A stretch of 64,000 nt of DNA, taken from Streptomyces pinistramenti (GTDB lineage Bacteria; Actinomycetota; Actinomycetes; Streptomycetales; Streptomycetaceae). The notes under the pieces were generated by a model. The model did no database searches and was not told where the DNA came from. It worked only from the letters and a program-made list of their open reading frames with translations. Location: assembly GCF_020564935.1 (NCBI RefSeq), contig NZ_JAJCXB010000029.1, positions 1 through 64,000 on the forward strand, read 5' to 3'. Position 1 is the stretch's first letter, and every line of letters begins with the position of its first letter. Positions 49,801 to 58,400 of the stretch are shown here, piece after piece. Both the position numbers and the translations under genes were made by a program.

Positions 49801-52047
49801 CGGTTTTGCCTGGCACCACGGCCGCCCGTCCTGGACCCAGAACCTGGTGCGCAGGGCCGGATGCCGTGCGGTCACGGTCGCCAGTGCCCGGTCCAGTGCC
49901 GGGACGTCCAGCGGTCCGTCCAGCCTGAAGACCCGGGAGAGGTTGTAGGCGGCGCCCTGCGGATCCAATTCGTGCTCGAACCAGAGCGCTTCCTGGTTCG
50001 CCGTCAGTGGGAGCGCGTCCCCGTCGGCGGCGACTGCGGTCGTAAGGGTGGCCGCCGACGCGGGGTCCGCTGCCAGGATGCGCCCGGCGATGGCGTAGGG
50101 ACTGTCCCCGTCGGCGAGGGCGCCGGGGCCGATGTCCACTCCGTACCGCCGCTGCACCCGGTGCCGCAGTTCCATCGCCCGCAGGGAATCCAGCCCGAGC
50201 CGTACCAGTGGCTCGTCGGGACACGGCGGAGTTCCGACGAGACCGGCGAGCGCGGATGCGGTACGGGCCAGCGCGGTCGCCAGCACCGCGGTGCGGTCGC
50301 CGGGCGCCGTCGCGCCGAGTTCGTCGCGCTCCGGCAGGTCAGGGACCTCCGTCCGGCCGGTACCCACGCCGGCGACGATCTGCAGCTCCCCGTCCGCGTA
50401 GGACTGCCGGAGGTACTGCCTGCGCACCTTGCCACTCGTCGTCTTCGGCACGGCTCCCTTGGGGAGGAAGACGACGCGGTGGGTTTCGATGCCGTGCCGG
50501 GTGGCGATGGCCTGCCGCACCCTGGCGGCAATCGCGGCCAGGTCCGGATCGTCCTGGGCCGTGCCGAGTTCGTAGCACAGCACCAGCCGCTCGGCGCCGT
50601 CGGCGTCCACCGGGAAGGCGGCTCCGCAGGACGGCCGCAGCGCCGGATCCGCCCGTTCCGCGGTGTGCTCCAGATCGTGCGGGTAGTGGTTCTCGCCCCG
50701 GATGACGATGAGGTCCTTGCTGCGGCCGGTGAGGTGGAGCCCGCCGTCCCGCAGGAACCCGAGGTCGCCGGTACGCAGATAGGGGCCCTGGTGGGTATCG
50801 GCGAGGCGGGCGCCGAAGGTTTCCTCGGTCTCCGCGGGCCGGTTGTGGTATCCGGCCGCGATGCCCTCGCCGCGCAGCCAGATCTCCCCGACCCTTCCCT
50901 CCGGCAGCGCCGTGCGGGTGTCCGGGTCAACGACGCTCACCTCGGTCCCCACGACCGGGAGCCCACTGCTGACCAGCGTGCTGCCGTGCTCCTGCGCCCG
51001 CGCGACGGTGACCCGGCCCGCCCTCAGCTCGACGGGGTCGGCGTCGATCACGGTCGGGGGGCGGTCGAAGGGCGTCGCCGTCACGATCAGGGTCGCCTCG
51101 GCGAGGCCGTAGCAGGGAAAGTGTGCGGTCGGCGCGAATCCGGCGGCGCGGAATCCCGCGCTGAACCGGTGCAGGGTGGCGGCGCGGACCGGCTCCGCGC
51201 CGTTGTAGGCCACCGCCCAGTGCGACAGGTCCAGGGTGGCCCTGGTGGCCTCGTCGATGCGCTGCAAGCACAGCTCGTAGGCGAAGTTGGGGCCGCCGCT
51301 GACCCTGGCCCGGTACTTCTCGACGGCTCGCAGCCAGTTCAGCGGGGCGTGCAGGAAGGCGCTCGGCGGCATCAGCACCGACCGGGAGCCCAGGTAGAGC
51401 GGCTGCAGGATGTTGGCGATCAGGCCCATGTCGTGGAACAGCGGGAGCCAGCCGACGAAGGTGGCGTCCCGGTCGTTGCCGCAGGCGAGCTGGATCGCGC
51501 GCTCGTTGCTCAGGATGTTGGTGTGACTGACCCGCACGCCGCGCGGTGTTCTGGTGGAACCCGAGGTGTACTGCAGGAAGGCGGTCGCGCCGGGGTCGGC
51601 CGGGGCCTCGGTCCAGCTGTCGGCGGCCGCGTCGGACACGGCACGGACGTCGGCCCTCGGCACGCCGGCCGACACCGCCGGAGGGTCGTCGGCCTGGCAG
51701 AGCACCAGCGCGGGCCGGGCGTCCGCACTGATGGCGGCGAGGCGTTCCGCCCCGGCCCTGCCCCGGCCGGAATCGCAGGGGACCGCGACACTGCCCGCGT
51801 ACAAGCAGCCCAGGAAGGACTCGACGTACTCGATGCCGGAGGGGTAGGCGATGAGTACCCGCTCGCCCCGGCATCCGCGTTCGGCCAGCTCCGCGGCGAC
51901 GGCCCTGGCCCGCAGGTCGATGGCGGCGAAGTCACGGCGCGCCGTCTCCGTGACCCCGTCGGCGAGGAAGAGGCAGGCCGGGCGGTCCGGCGTGCGTTCG
52001 GCATGCTGCCGCACGATGTCGACGATGGTGGCTGTCCTGGTGGTCAT
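43858..52047 (-). CDS. blmVI: NRPS AL-ACP-C-A-PCP-C-A (BlmVI-like), serine and asparagine modules, 2729 aa
   Basis: Domains in order: fatty-acyl-AMP-ligase-like AL (1-590, YTSGSTRTPRGVRVSH); ACP (about 600-670, LGLDSLRAM); C1 (690-1110, HHLVADL near 807); A1 (1150-1650), code D-V-W-H-L-S-L-V-D-K, serine; PCP (LGGDSILAI near 1680); C2 (1750-2180) with SSFALDG where HHxxxDG is expected; A2 (2190-2680), code D-L-T-K-V-G-E-V-G-K, asparagine. The protein ends without a PCP, which BlmV supplies. The same order is known for BlmVI (about 2675 from memory). It starts the peptide; the odd C2 sits where the Asn amine joins the Ser-derived dehydroalanine in the proposed pathway. ATG 52047 overlaps blmVII. 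Confidence 0.95.
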   Translation of the reverse strand: MTTRTATIVDIVRQHAERTPDRPACLFLADGVTETARRDFAAIDLRARAVAAELAERGCRGERVLIAYPSGIEYVESFLGCLYAGSVAVPCDSGRGRAGAERLAAISADARPALVLCQADDPPAVSAGVPRADVRAVSDAAADSWTEAPADPGATAFLQYTSGSTRTPRGVRVSHTNILSNERAIQLACGNDRDATFVGWLPLFHDMGLIANILQPLYLGSRSVLMPPSAFLHAPLNWLRAVEKYRARVSGGPNFAYELCLQRIDEATRATLDLSHWAVAYNGAEPVRAATLHRFSAGFRAAGFAPTAHFPCYGLAEATLIVTATPFDRPPTVIDADPVELRAGRVTVARAQEHGSTLVSSGLPVVGTEVSVVDPDTRTALPEGRVGEIWLRGEGIAAGYHNRPAETEETFGARLADTHQGPYLRTGDLGFLRDGGLHLTGRSKDLIVIRGENHYPHDLEHTAERADPALRPSCGAAFPVDADGAERLVLCYELGTAQDDPDLAAIAARVRQAIATRHGIETHRVVFLPKGAVPKTTSGKVRRQYLRQSYADGELQIVAGVGTGRTEVPDLPERDELGATAPGDRTAVLATALARTASALAGLVGTPPCPDEPLVRLGLDSLRAMELRHRVQRRYGVDIGPGALADGDSPYAIAGRILAADPASAATLTTAVAADGDALPLTANQEALWFEHELDPQGAAYNLSRVFRLDGPLDVPALDRALATVTARHPALRTRFWVQDGRPWCQAKPEPARLRVIDTTAERDEEIAARLLEIVERPFALGGAAPFTATLLRRGADTHLLVLVAHHLVADLWSFLVVLDELRACYLAETTGIPATLPPAVDPQAAMLAGAADHADSPAGPRDLAYWRAMLAGAPGSLELPTDRPHRSPRDFRGATAEFRVPPELVEALRALAKQRNCTLFTVLLAAYRTLLHRCTARPDLVLGTLLAGRDSAELAGAVGYFVHPVPLRSRCPGGTAFATLLTDTRSLLREAVAHGTYPFRRLVTDLAPARDTGRATLVQSQFVLQQEYGELRDGTFALAQGAGGQAAFGAATASVTAVPRRWSQLDLSLSMVLLGGELTGCWEYRTSLFDADTVAAMSAHLTEVLRAVAADPDIPVEAIPLSEDLTGHAGSGRTRRRPDPGGLHRLVATAAAARPDATAVLAPAEDGGTAQLSYAALHRAATTVAARLRELGARPGEPIAVLHRRGRQLPIGYLAVLNAGCAVLPLDPEEPPPRHAAMLADSGARFLLTEEPLLEHTTHLPVRALLTTALLAARPERRYSARVHPEQPAYLLYTSGSTGTPKGVLVPHRGIVNRLAWMQEEYRLGAGERVLHKTPVGFDVSWWELCWPLIAGGTVVLAAPGVHRDPRELVRLIERARISTTHFVPSMFTPFLAEAARTVTGRSPLRRVLCSGEVLTAVARDRFFELYDARLHNLYGPTEASVDVTAWPCAPSDAEPIPIGRPISNTSVRVLDDRLRPMPVPVPGELFIGGDGLATCYLGLPEQTAQAFLPDPRRGRGRRIYRTGDRARRRTDGALVFLGRTDDQVKIGGNRVELGEVAELLRALPGVADAVAIVRDGRLTGYVTGQDIPPPAELRDRLRRSVPGHLVPSALVLVGALPVTASGKVDRRALPAPDRAPEQDHAPTAALSPAERGLADLWGRCLGRTGIDVRTDFFTLGGDSILAIRLVAEARAAGFDFTVTELLAHPSVAELAAYLDARPETRASEQARETETVAPFALCPALEGRSGLADAYPISMAQRALLAHRTDDPGYEVYVTSVAVDALIAPGALEQAVAHVLARHPYLRSRFDLTGHAEPVQIVPETVSRLPVEVIDQRAEPARDKRFGAWMLAERKRHFDLDHGPLVRFTVHDYGSDFRLTVSSFALDGWCTALVLTDLLTAYRAALKGPLPDPAVPRTGYADFVALERAAVRSPGHRAFWAAELHGAEPSTLPRWTLRRPPAEGPVYQRRTVVEIDDAVRDGLLGLAAELGVGLKHVLLGVHLRVVRLLTGRRDLITGLETNGRPERADGDRVVGVFNNILPLRVDVPAEESWARLALAAYAAETRISPYRRYPLVTLNREFGVSRLFDTLFVFTHFRLYSGLSGADGLAVSGLQAPDQTYLPLTAHFNVDAQSGRLRLLLEADPVRSPDEQTARIAEWFRAALETAARAPHRSSAGIGAQPHEPPATLVAPPKTSVHDLIEAVVRQGADRTALLQGGRHLSYRLLWQRSGRLAALLQARSAGPETVVGLWAERSVDAVVGMLAVLRAGAAYLPIDPETPSRSVPALLAEAGAALLVLPPGTAAPAGVDPRAMVRTDDTGPGTAIRLRRPELRPEHLVCVLATSGSTGRPKLVGVTHQGLVNYLRWCVPAYGISDRTFAPVHSSLAFDLTVTALLAPLVAGGTAHLLPGTDPTRLGTALAIGHHTLLKVTPSHLSALTGQLAVQGRGLTGVTAVVGGEQLDFAQVAALREVAPDAVVFNEYGPTETVVGCCVPRVGETGEGPVPIGSPVTGSSAAVLAAGAPAPAGVPGELAVGGYGVARGYLGRPADTADVFVPDPGRPGARRYRTGDVVHRLATGALLFHGRTDRQVKIRGFRVELGEIEQALAAHPAVARAAVLLRTAPSGAPRLVAYWCPVRPGHRDRMPQARHLRGWLAARLPGRLVPTEIQQRADLPLTRNGKIDYAALPGTRDRRDHLVDRLESLTEQEADLLLRRADRPPDPPDEAGGSDVRI

Positions 52048-55000
52048 CGCGGTTGCTCCCCGGCCTCGGCCAGCCGGAGTGCCTCCCGGACCAACTCGCT
52101 CTGCCGTCCGGCACGAAGCTCGTCGACCGTCCGGGCCAGCGCGGCGATGTCGGGCGCCTGGTACACCTGGCGTACGGGGATGTCGAGGCCGAAAGCCGTG
52201 ACGATCCGGAAGTGGAACTGGGTGAGGAGCAGCGAATCCCCGCCCAGATCGAAGAAGTTGTCGTGCATATCGATCATGTCGATGCTGTTCCGGCCCGTCC
52301 GGCCCAGCACCTCGGCGGCCAGCTCGGTGATCGTCCGTTCGGTCGGGGTGGCGGGCCGGCGGGTCCGCGGCCGGTCGGGCTCAAGCGGCGGGGCGGGCAG
52401 GGCCGCCTCGTCGAGTTTGCCGTTCCTGGTCAGCGGAAGCGCGGGCAGGACGACCGACCTGCCCGGGATCAGGTGGCGCGGGAGCCGGTCGGACAGATAG
52501 CTCCGCAGCAGACCGCTGGTCAGGTCCTGGGCCCGCGCGCCGCCCTCGGCCACCAGGTAGGCCACGAGCCGTCGCCGCTCCCCCGTACCGTGGGCGGCCA
52601 CGACGCAGTCGCGTACCGCGGGGTGGGTCAGCAGGGCGGCCTCGATCTCGCCGGGTTCGATGCGGTAGCCGCGCAGCGAGAGCTGTTTGTCGGTCCGGCC
52701 GAGGTAGTCCGGTTCACCGGGCAGGACCCGCACCAGGTCACCTGTGTGGTAACGCCGTCCGCCCTTCCGACCGGGCGCGGGCCGGAATCGGTCGGCGGTC
52801 AGGGCGGGGTGGCCGAGGTAGCCCCTGGCCACCCCGATCCCGCCGACGGTGAGTTCGCCTCGGCCGCCGACCGGCAGCGGCCGTCCGTCGCTGTCGACCG
52901 TCTCGACGTGCTGGCCGGGGATCGGCTGTCCCAGGGGGCTGGCGGCCGGGCCGTGCCGGTCGGGCGGACGCAGGCGGCGGGCGGTGACGTGCACGGTGGT
53001 CTCGGTGGTGCCGAACATGTTCACCAGCTCCGGCCCGCGATCACCGGTCCAGTCGAACCAGGGCCCGAGCTTGGCCACCTCGCAGGATTCGCCGCCCAGG
53101 ACCACGAGGGCCAGCGGCAGACCGTCAGGCCCGGTTCGCGACGCGGTGGGCAGCAGGGCCCGGAAGGCGCTGGGCGTCTGGCCGAGCACACTGACGCGCT
53201 GGGTCAGCAGCGTCGCCCACAGCTCGTCCGGCGCGCGGACCACGTCCGGCGGAATGAGCACCAGCCTGGCCCCGCTGGTCAGCGCGCCCCAGATCTCCCA
53301 TACGGAGAAGTCGAACGCCGCGGAATGGGTCATCGCCCAGGTGTGCCGCTCACGCGGGCCCGGGAGCGCGGCCCGGCACGCGGCCAGTACCGCGGTCACG
53401 TTCGCGTGGCTGACCAGCACGCCCTTGGGGCCCCCGGTGGAACCCGAAGTGAACACGGCGTAGGCCACGTTGGCCGGGTGCGCCCGCACCCGGGGCGCCA
53501 CCGTCGCCGCGGCCGGGCGTGCGGGCCCGTCCATGAGCAGTGTGTCCGCACCGGGGTCCGGCAGGTGCCGCACGGTGGACGTGGTGAGCAGCAGCCGGAT
53601 ACCGGCGGCGCGGGCCAGCTCCGCACGGCGCCGAGGCGGGTCGGCCGGGTCCATCGGCACGTAGGCCGCCCCCGCTTTGAGGGCGCCCAGCATCCCGGCC
53701 ACCAGGTCGACCGACGGCTCGGCGCACAGCCCGACCATGCTCTCCGGCCCGCAGCCCCTGGCCCGTAGCTCCGCCGCGAGCCGGTCGGCCCGCGCGTCGA
53801 GTTCCCGATAGGTGACCTGCCGGCGGCCACAGCTGATCGCCACGGCGTCCGGTTGCCCGGCGACGATCCGCTCGACCTCATGGTGCAGGCAGCCGGTCCC
53901 CTCCGCGGCGGCCGGGTCGCCGGTCGTGGCCAAAGGGGGTGGGAGCGGCCGGGCCGACGGGACGGGCGCACCCGGATCCGCGGCGGCGGAGCGCAGCACG
54001 GCCACCGTCCTGGCCAGGATCTCGGCCGCCGTCGCGCCGTGGATCCGGGACCGGTCGAACTCCAGCTCCAGCTCCACTCCGTTCGCCAGCGGGGACGCGG
54101 TCATCGTGAGCGGGAACTTGGCGGCGACCGGGGGCGACGCCAGCGCCGTCGTGGTCAGGCCGGGCAGCTCCACCCGGGGTGCCGGGGTGTTCTGGTAGGC
54201 GAAGGCCGCCTGGACGAGCGGGGTTTCGGCGAGGGAACGCCGGGGGTGCACCGCCTCGACGATCCGCTCGAACGGCACTTCCTGGTCGTCGAGGCCCTGT
54301 CGGACGACCTCGCGCACCCTGCCCAGGAGTTCTCCGAATCCGGCGTTGCCCGACAGGTCGAGGCGGAACGGCAGCAGGTTGACGAAGCAGCCGACCAGCC
54401 CGGCCAGCTCCGGGCGGACGCGTCCGGCGACCGGGCTGCCGATCACCAGGTCGTGCTGCCCGGCCAGGCCACCGACCGCCAGCCCGAACCCGGTCAGCAG
54501 CACCGCGAACAGCGTGGTCCGCCGTTGACCCGCCAGGTGCCGGAGCTTTCGTACGTCGGCGTCGCCGAGTGAGGACCGCAGGGCCCCGGCGACCTGCTCG
54601 GAGGGCGGGCCCGACGCCCTGCCGAGCAGCTCCAGCCGTGCCGGTGCGCCGTCCAGCGCCGACGTCCACCGGGCCAGTCGCTCGGCGAAGCCGGCTCCTG
54701 CGGCCCGGCGCCGCTGCCAGGCGGCGAAGTCCCCGTACTGGACCGGCAGCGGGGCCGGCTCGGCGGGTGTCCCGGCGACATGTGCCCGGTACAGCTCGGC
54801 GATGTCGGCCAGCAGTATCCCGAGCGACCACCCGTCGTCGGCGATGTGGTGGCGGACCAGGACGAGTTCGTGTTCCGTCCGGTCGAGGCGGAACACGAAG
54901 GACCGGAGCATCGGGCCCGTCGTGAGGTCGAACGGGCGGATGGCCAGCGCGGCCGCCTGACGGCGGCTCGCCGCGCGCCGGGCGGACGAGGGCAGCCCGG

Positions 55001-55445
55001 TGAGATCCACCAGCGGCAGTTCCGCCAACTCGGCGGCGGGCAGCACCTCGACGGCGGGACCGCCGTCGACGGCCGGATACCGGGTCCGCAGCACGGAGTG
55101 CCTGCGCAGCACGTCCTCCAGTGCCGTTCGCAGGGCGGGCAGGACGAGTTCGCCGGTCAGCCTGAGGTGCAGTGGGAGGTGGTACGAGCTGGCCGTCGGG
55201 TGGAACCGGTGGGTCAGCCACATGCGTTGCTGTCCGAAGGACAGCGGTACCCGCGTGCCGTCGGCCACCGGGATACCGTGGGTGGCGCGCAACTCGCGCA
55301 GGATCTCGGCCTTGTACGCGGAGATCTCCGTCTGCACCTCGGCCGTGAGCACGCCACGCCGGGCCACGCACCGCAGCCGGTCCCCGTCGGCGGTGACGGT
55401 GATGCCGCGCCGACGCAGGTCGGCGAGGAAGGCCGCGGCGTTCAC
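52044..55445 (-). CDS. blmVII: NRPS C-A-PCP with N-terminal TubC-like docking domain (BlmVII-like), threonine module, 1133 aa
   Basis: Residues 1-50 look like a TubC-type docking domain (FLADLRRRGITVTADGDRLR, VQTEISAYKAEILREL), suited to receive the chain from the PKS. C spans 70-500 (HHIADDG near 198, intact); A spans 510-1010 with code D-F-W-G-V-G-M-V-H-K, a threonine code with G for N at position 278 and V for I at 299; PCP near 1068 (LGGDSLLL). It condenses Thr onto the polyketide unit, as BlmVII does. GTG 55445 overlaps the PKS stop (GTGA). A longer upstream frame is antisense-like and rejected. Confidence 0.93.
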   Translation of the reverse strand: MNAAAFLADLRRRGITVTADGDRLRCVARRGVLTAEVQTEISAYKAEILRELRATHGIPVADGTRVPLSFGQQRMWLTHRFHPTASSYHLPLHLRLTGELVLPALRTALEDVLRRHSVLRTRYPAVDGGPAVEVLPAAELAELPLVDLTGLPSSARRAASRRQAAALAIRPFDLTTGPMLRSFVFRLDRTEHELVLVRHHIADDGWSLGILLADIAELYRAHVAGTPAEPAPLPVQYGDFAAWQRRRAAGAGFAERLARWTSALDGAPARLELLGRASGPPSEQVAGALRSSLGDADVRKLRHLAGQRRTTLFAVLLTGFGLAVGGLAGQHDLVIGSPVAGRVRPELAGLVGCFVNLLPFRLDLSGNAGFGELLGRVREVVRQGLDDQEVPFERIVEAVHPRRSLAETPLVQAAFAYQNTPAPRVELPGLTTTALASPPVAAKFPLTMTASPLANGVELELEFDRSRIHGATAAEILARTVAVLRSAAADPGAPVPSARPLPPPLATTGDPAAAEGTGCLHHEVERIVAGQPDAVAISCGRRQVTYRELDARADRLAAELRARGCGPESMVGLCAEPSVDLVAGMLGALKAGAAYVPMDPADPPRRRAELARAAGIRLLLTTSTVRHLPDPGADTLLMDGPARPAAATVAPRVRAHPANVAYAVFTSGSTGGPKGVLVSHANVTAVLAACRAALPGPRERHTWAMTHSAAFDFSVWEIWGALTSGARLVLIPPDVVRAPDELWATLLTQRVSVLGQTPSAFRALLPTASRTGPDGLPLALVVLGGESCEVAKLGPWFDWTGDRGPELVNMFGTTETTVHVTARRLRPPDRHGPAASPLGQPIPGQHVETVDSDGRPLPVGGRGELTVGGIGVARGYLGHPALTADRFRPAPGRKGGRRYHTGDLVRVLPGEPDYLGRTDKQLSLRGYRIEPGEIEAALLTHPAVRDCVVAAHGTGERRRLVAYLVAEGGARAQDLTSGLLRSYLSDRLPRHLIPGRSVVLPALPLTRNGKLDEAALPAPPLEPDRPRTRRPATPTERTITELAAEVLGRTGRNSIDMIDMHDNFFDLGGDSLLLTQFHFRIVTAFGLDIPVRQVYQAPDIAALARTVDELRAGRQSELVREALRLAEAGEQPR

Positions 55446-58400
55446 AGCAGCACCTCGTCCCCTGCGTCGCGTTCGATCGCGGCGGTCTGGGCCGCGATGG
55501 TCGGCGCCGCGAAGAACTCCGCCGTCGACAGCTCGACCCCGTGCCGCTCCCCTACCAGGGGCAGCAGGCGCAGCGCGATCAGTGAGTCGCCGCCCAGTTC
55601 GAAGAAGCTGTCGTGCACGCCGATGGGCTCGCTGCCGAGCAGGTTCTCCCAGCATGCGGCCACGCTGCGCTCCAGCGGGGAGCCCGGTGCCTGGTACACG
55701 GTGGACAGTTCCGCCCTGTCGAGCCGCGACGGGGCGATCCGCAGCTCGGCGAGCACGGCACGGTGGTCGTCGGTGCTGAACGCCGTGTGCCTGGCCAGCA
55801 GCACTTCGAGGTCCTGGGTACAGATCAGCACCTGCGGGGACCGGTCGGCGGCGAGGACGCGGCGGAACAGCTCGACGCCCTCCGCCCGGCTGATCCCGCC
55901 CAGCGGGTCTGCGGTCAACGCATCGTTCTCCGGGGTGAGTTCGTAGCGTGCGGCCAGCTCCTCCTGTGCCGAGGCGCCCATTCCGGTCGCGGTCCAGTCG
56001 GTCCACGCGATCGACACGGTGGTTCCGCCCCGTCGGCAGGCGCGGTGGGCGGCGTAGGCGTCGAGGAAATCGTTCCCGGCCACATAGCCCACTTCGCCGA
56101 ACTTCAGCTTGTGCACGACGGTTCCGATGGACGAACACAGCACGAGGAAGTCCAGTTCACGGTCGCGGAGAACGCTGTCCAGGACGACGGGGCCCAGTAC
56201 CTTCGAGGCCATCGCCTCGTCGGTGGCCCGCTGGTCGCGCCGCTGGATCATGCCCGCGGTGTCGCGGACTCCCGCGGCGTGGACCACTCCGGTGATCGGA
56301 CCGAACAGTTTCTCGGCCTCGGTGACGACCGCTCGCATCTGCGTCTCGTCGGCCACATCGGCCTGCCGGACCAAAAGCCCGGTGCCCCGGGAGGCGAGCG
56401 TGGTCAGCCGGTTGATCAACCGCGTGGTGTCGTCTCCCGCCGGATGGGCCGCCAGATAGCTGCTCCAGTCCTCGGCGGCGGGGAACGGGGTGCGCCGGGT
56501 GAGCACCAGCGCGGTGGCGCCGCCGGCGAGGGATTCCGCCAGGCTGAGTCCGATGCCGCCGAGGCCGCCGCAGATCAGGTGGACCCCGCCGGTGGCTCGG
56601 GCGGGTGGCTCGGGCGCCGGGTCGAGCCGGAGCGGGGTGTAGCTCCGTTCGAAGCGCTGCCGCCCCCGGTAGGCGATCTCGGTGGCCTCGTCAGCGGCCA
56701 GCAGTTCGGCCACGATCCGGTCCGCCAGCCGGTCCGGGTCGCCGTCGGTGCGCCCGACGTCCATCGCCGTGCAGGACATCGTGGGCAGTTCCCGGGGGAT
56801 CACCTTGACCGCCGCGGCCACGGTGGCGTGTTCCGGGTGGTCGAGGTCGTCGCCGAGCACGCACTGCGCGCCACGGGTGACGGCCACCAGCCGGACCGGC
56901 CGGTCGCCCGGGTGCGCGCCGAAGGCCCGCGCCAGGTGCAGCAGGCTGTGCAGCCCGGCCAGCTGTCCCTGCCGTACCACGGTCTCGTCCAGCGGCCGGT
57001 CCTCGCTCGCCGACAGGGCGGGCCACAGATGGACGACCAGCTGCGGGCTCCGCCCCTGGGCGGCGAGTTCCGACAGCAGCTCGTGATAGTGCCGCGCCTC
57101 ACTCGGCCCGTCCGGGGCGGCCGGCACGGGAACCGGGTGCACGCCGAGTGCGGTGAGCTGTTCGGCGACCGCCGTCCCGAGCGGGCCGTCGCCGAACAGC
57201 AGGCAGGTCGCACCGTCCTGCCGGGTCGCCGGGCGGACGGCGGCGGCGTGCCGCCAGCCGGGCAGATAGCCCCAGTCCCCGAGCTGTTTCCTCGGCCCCG
57301 GCCGCTCGACGGCCGCGGGCCGTACCGGCGCGGCCTCGCCGGGCGCCTCGATCCAGTAGCGCTTGCGCTGGAACGGGTATCCCGGGACGGGGGTGCGCCG
57401 CGGCCGCTGCGGACGGTGGAAGGCGTCCCAGTCGACGGGGCACCCCGAGGTCCACAGTGTTCCGAGCGCGCCCACCAGGTGAGCGGTCTCCCGCTCCGGA
57501 GTCGGACCGCTGTCGGCCGCGGGCAGGCAGCTGCCGATCGACGCCGAGCCGGGAGGGAGCCTGCGGGCCGCCTGCCGGGCCAGCCGGGAGTCGGGCCCGA
57601 GTTCCAGCAGCGCGGCGGGCGCGGATTCCGCGAGGCGACCGGCACCGGCGTCGAAGAGTACGGGCCTGCGCATGTGCTCCAGCCAGTATTCCGGGCGGGT
57701 CACCTCGGCGGGATCGGCCCAGTCACCGGTGACGTTGGACAGGAACGGCAGCCGCGGGGCGGCGAATTCCACCTCGGCCAGCGCGGTACCGAACCGGTCG
57801 AGGGCGGGCTCGACCGCGCGGGAGTGGAACGCGTGGCGCAGGGCCAGCATCCGGGTGCGCGTACCTTGCCGGTCCAGCCGGTCGGCCAGTGCCGTCACCG
57901 CGTCGGTGGCGCCGGAGACCACGCACCGGTCCGATGCGTTGATCGCCGCCAGGCCGAGGCCGCCGTCCAGCATCGGCCGCAGTTCGTCGGCGCTCAGCGG
58001 GACAGCCAGCATCCGGCCGTCCGGGAGCGTGGCCTGCGCCTGGGCGCGGGCGGTGACCAGCCGCAGCGCGGCGGACGGTGTGAACACTCCGGCCACGGTG
58101 GCGGCGACGTACTCTCCGAGGCTGTGTCCCAGCATGGCGACAGGTTCGACGCCCCAGTCACGCAGGGTGCGGGCCAGCGAGTAGGCCACGGCGAACTCGG
58201 CGACCTGGTCGAGGGCCGCGGCGCCCTGGGTGCCCGTCCGCATGGCGCGGAGCACCGCGAACAGCTCCACGCCGTGCTCGGCCAGCAGGTGGGCGCAGGT
58301 GTCGAGGTGCCGCCGGAACACCGGCTCTCCCGCATGCAGTCCGACGGCCATGGCCGGATAGCCGTTGCCCTGCCCCGGGAAGAGGAAAGCGGTCCGCCCG

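Noticed and set aside
55446..56138. Upstream extension of the threonine NRPS frame
   Set aside because: The sequence is Arg/Gly-rich reading of the PKS gene in another frame; the GTG at 55445 gives a docking domain directly and a GTGA overlap.
56560..57360. Possible methyltransferase domain hidden between AT and KR of the PKS
   Set aside because: Only the KR structural subdomain and a short linker fit in this space, and no SAM-binding glycine motif was found in the correct frame.
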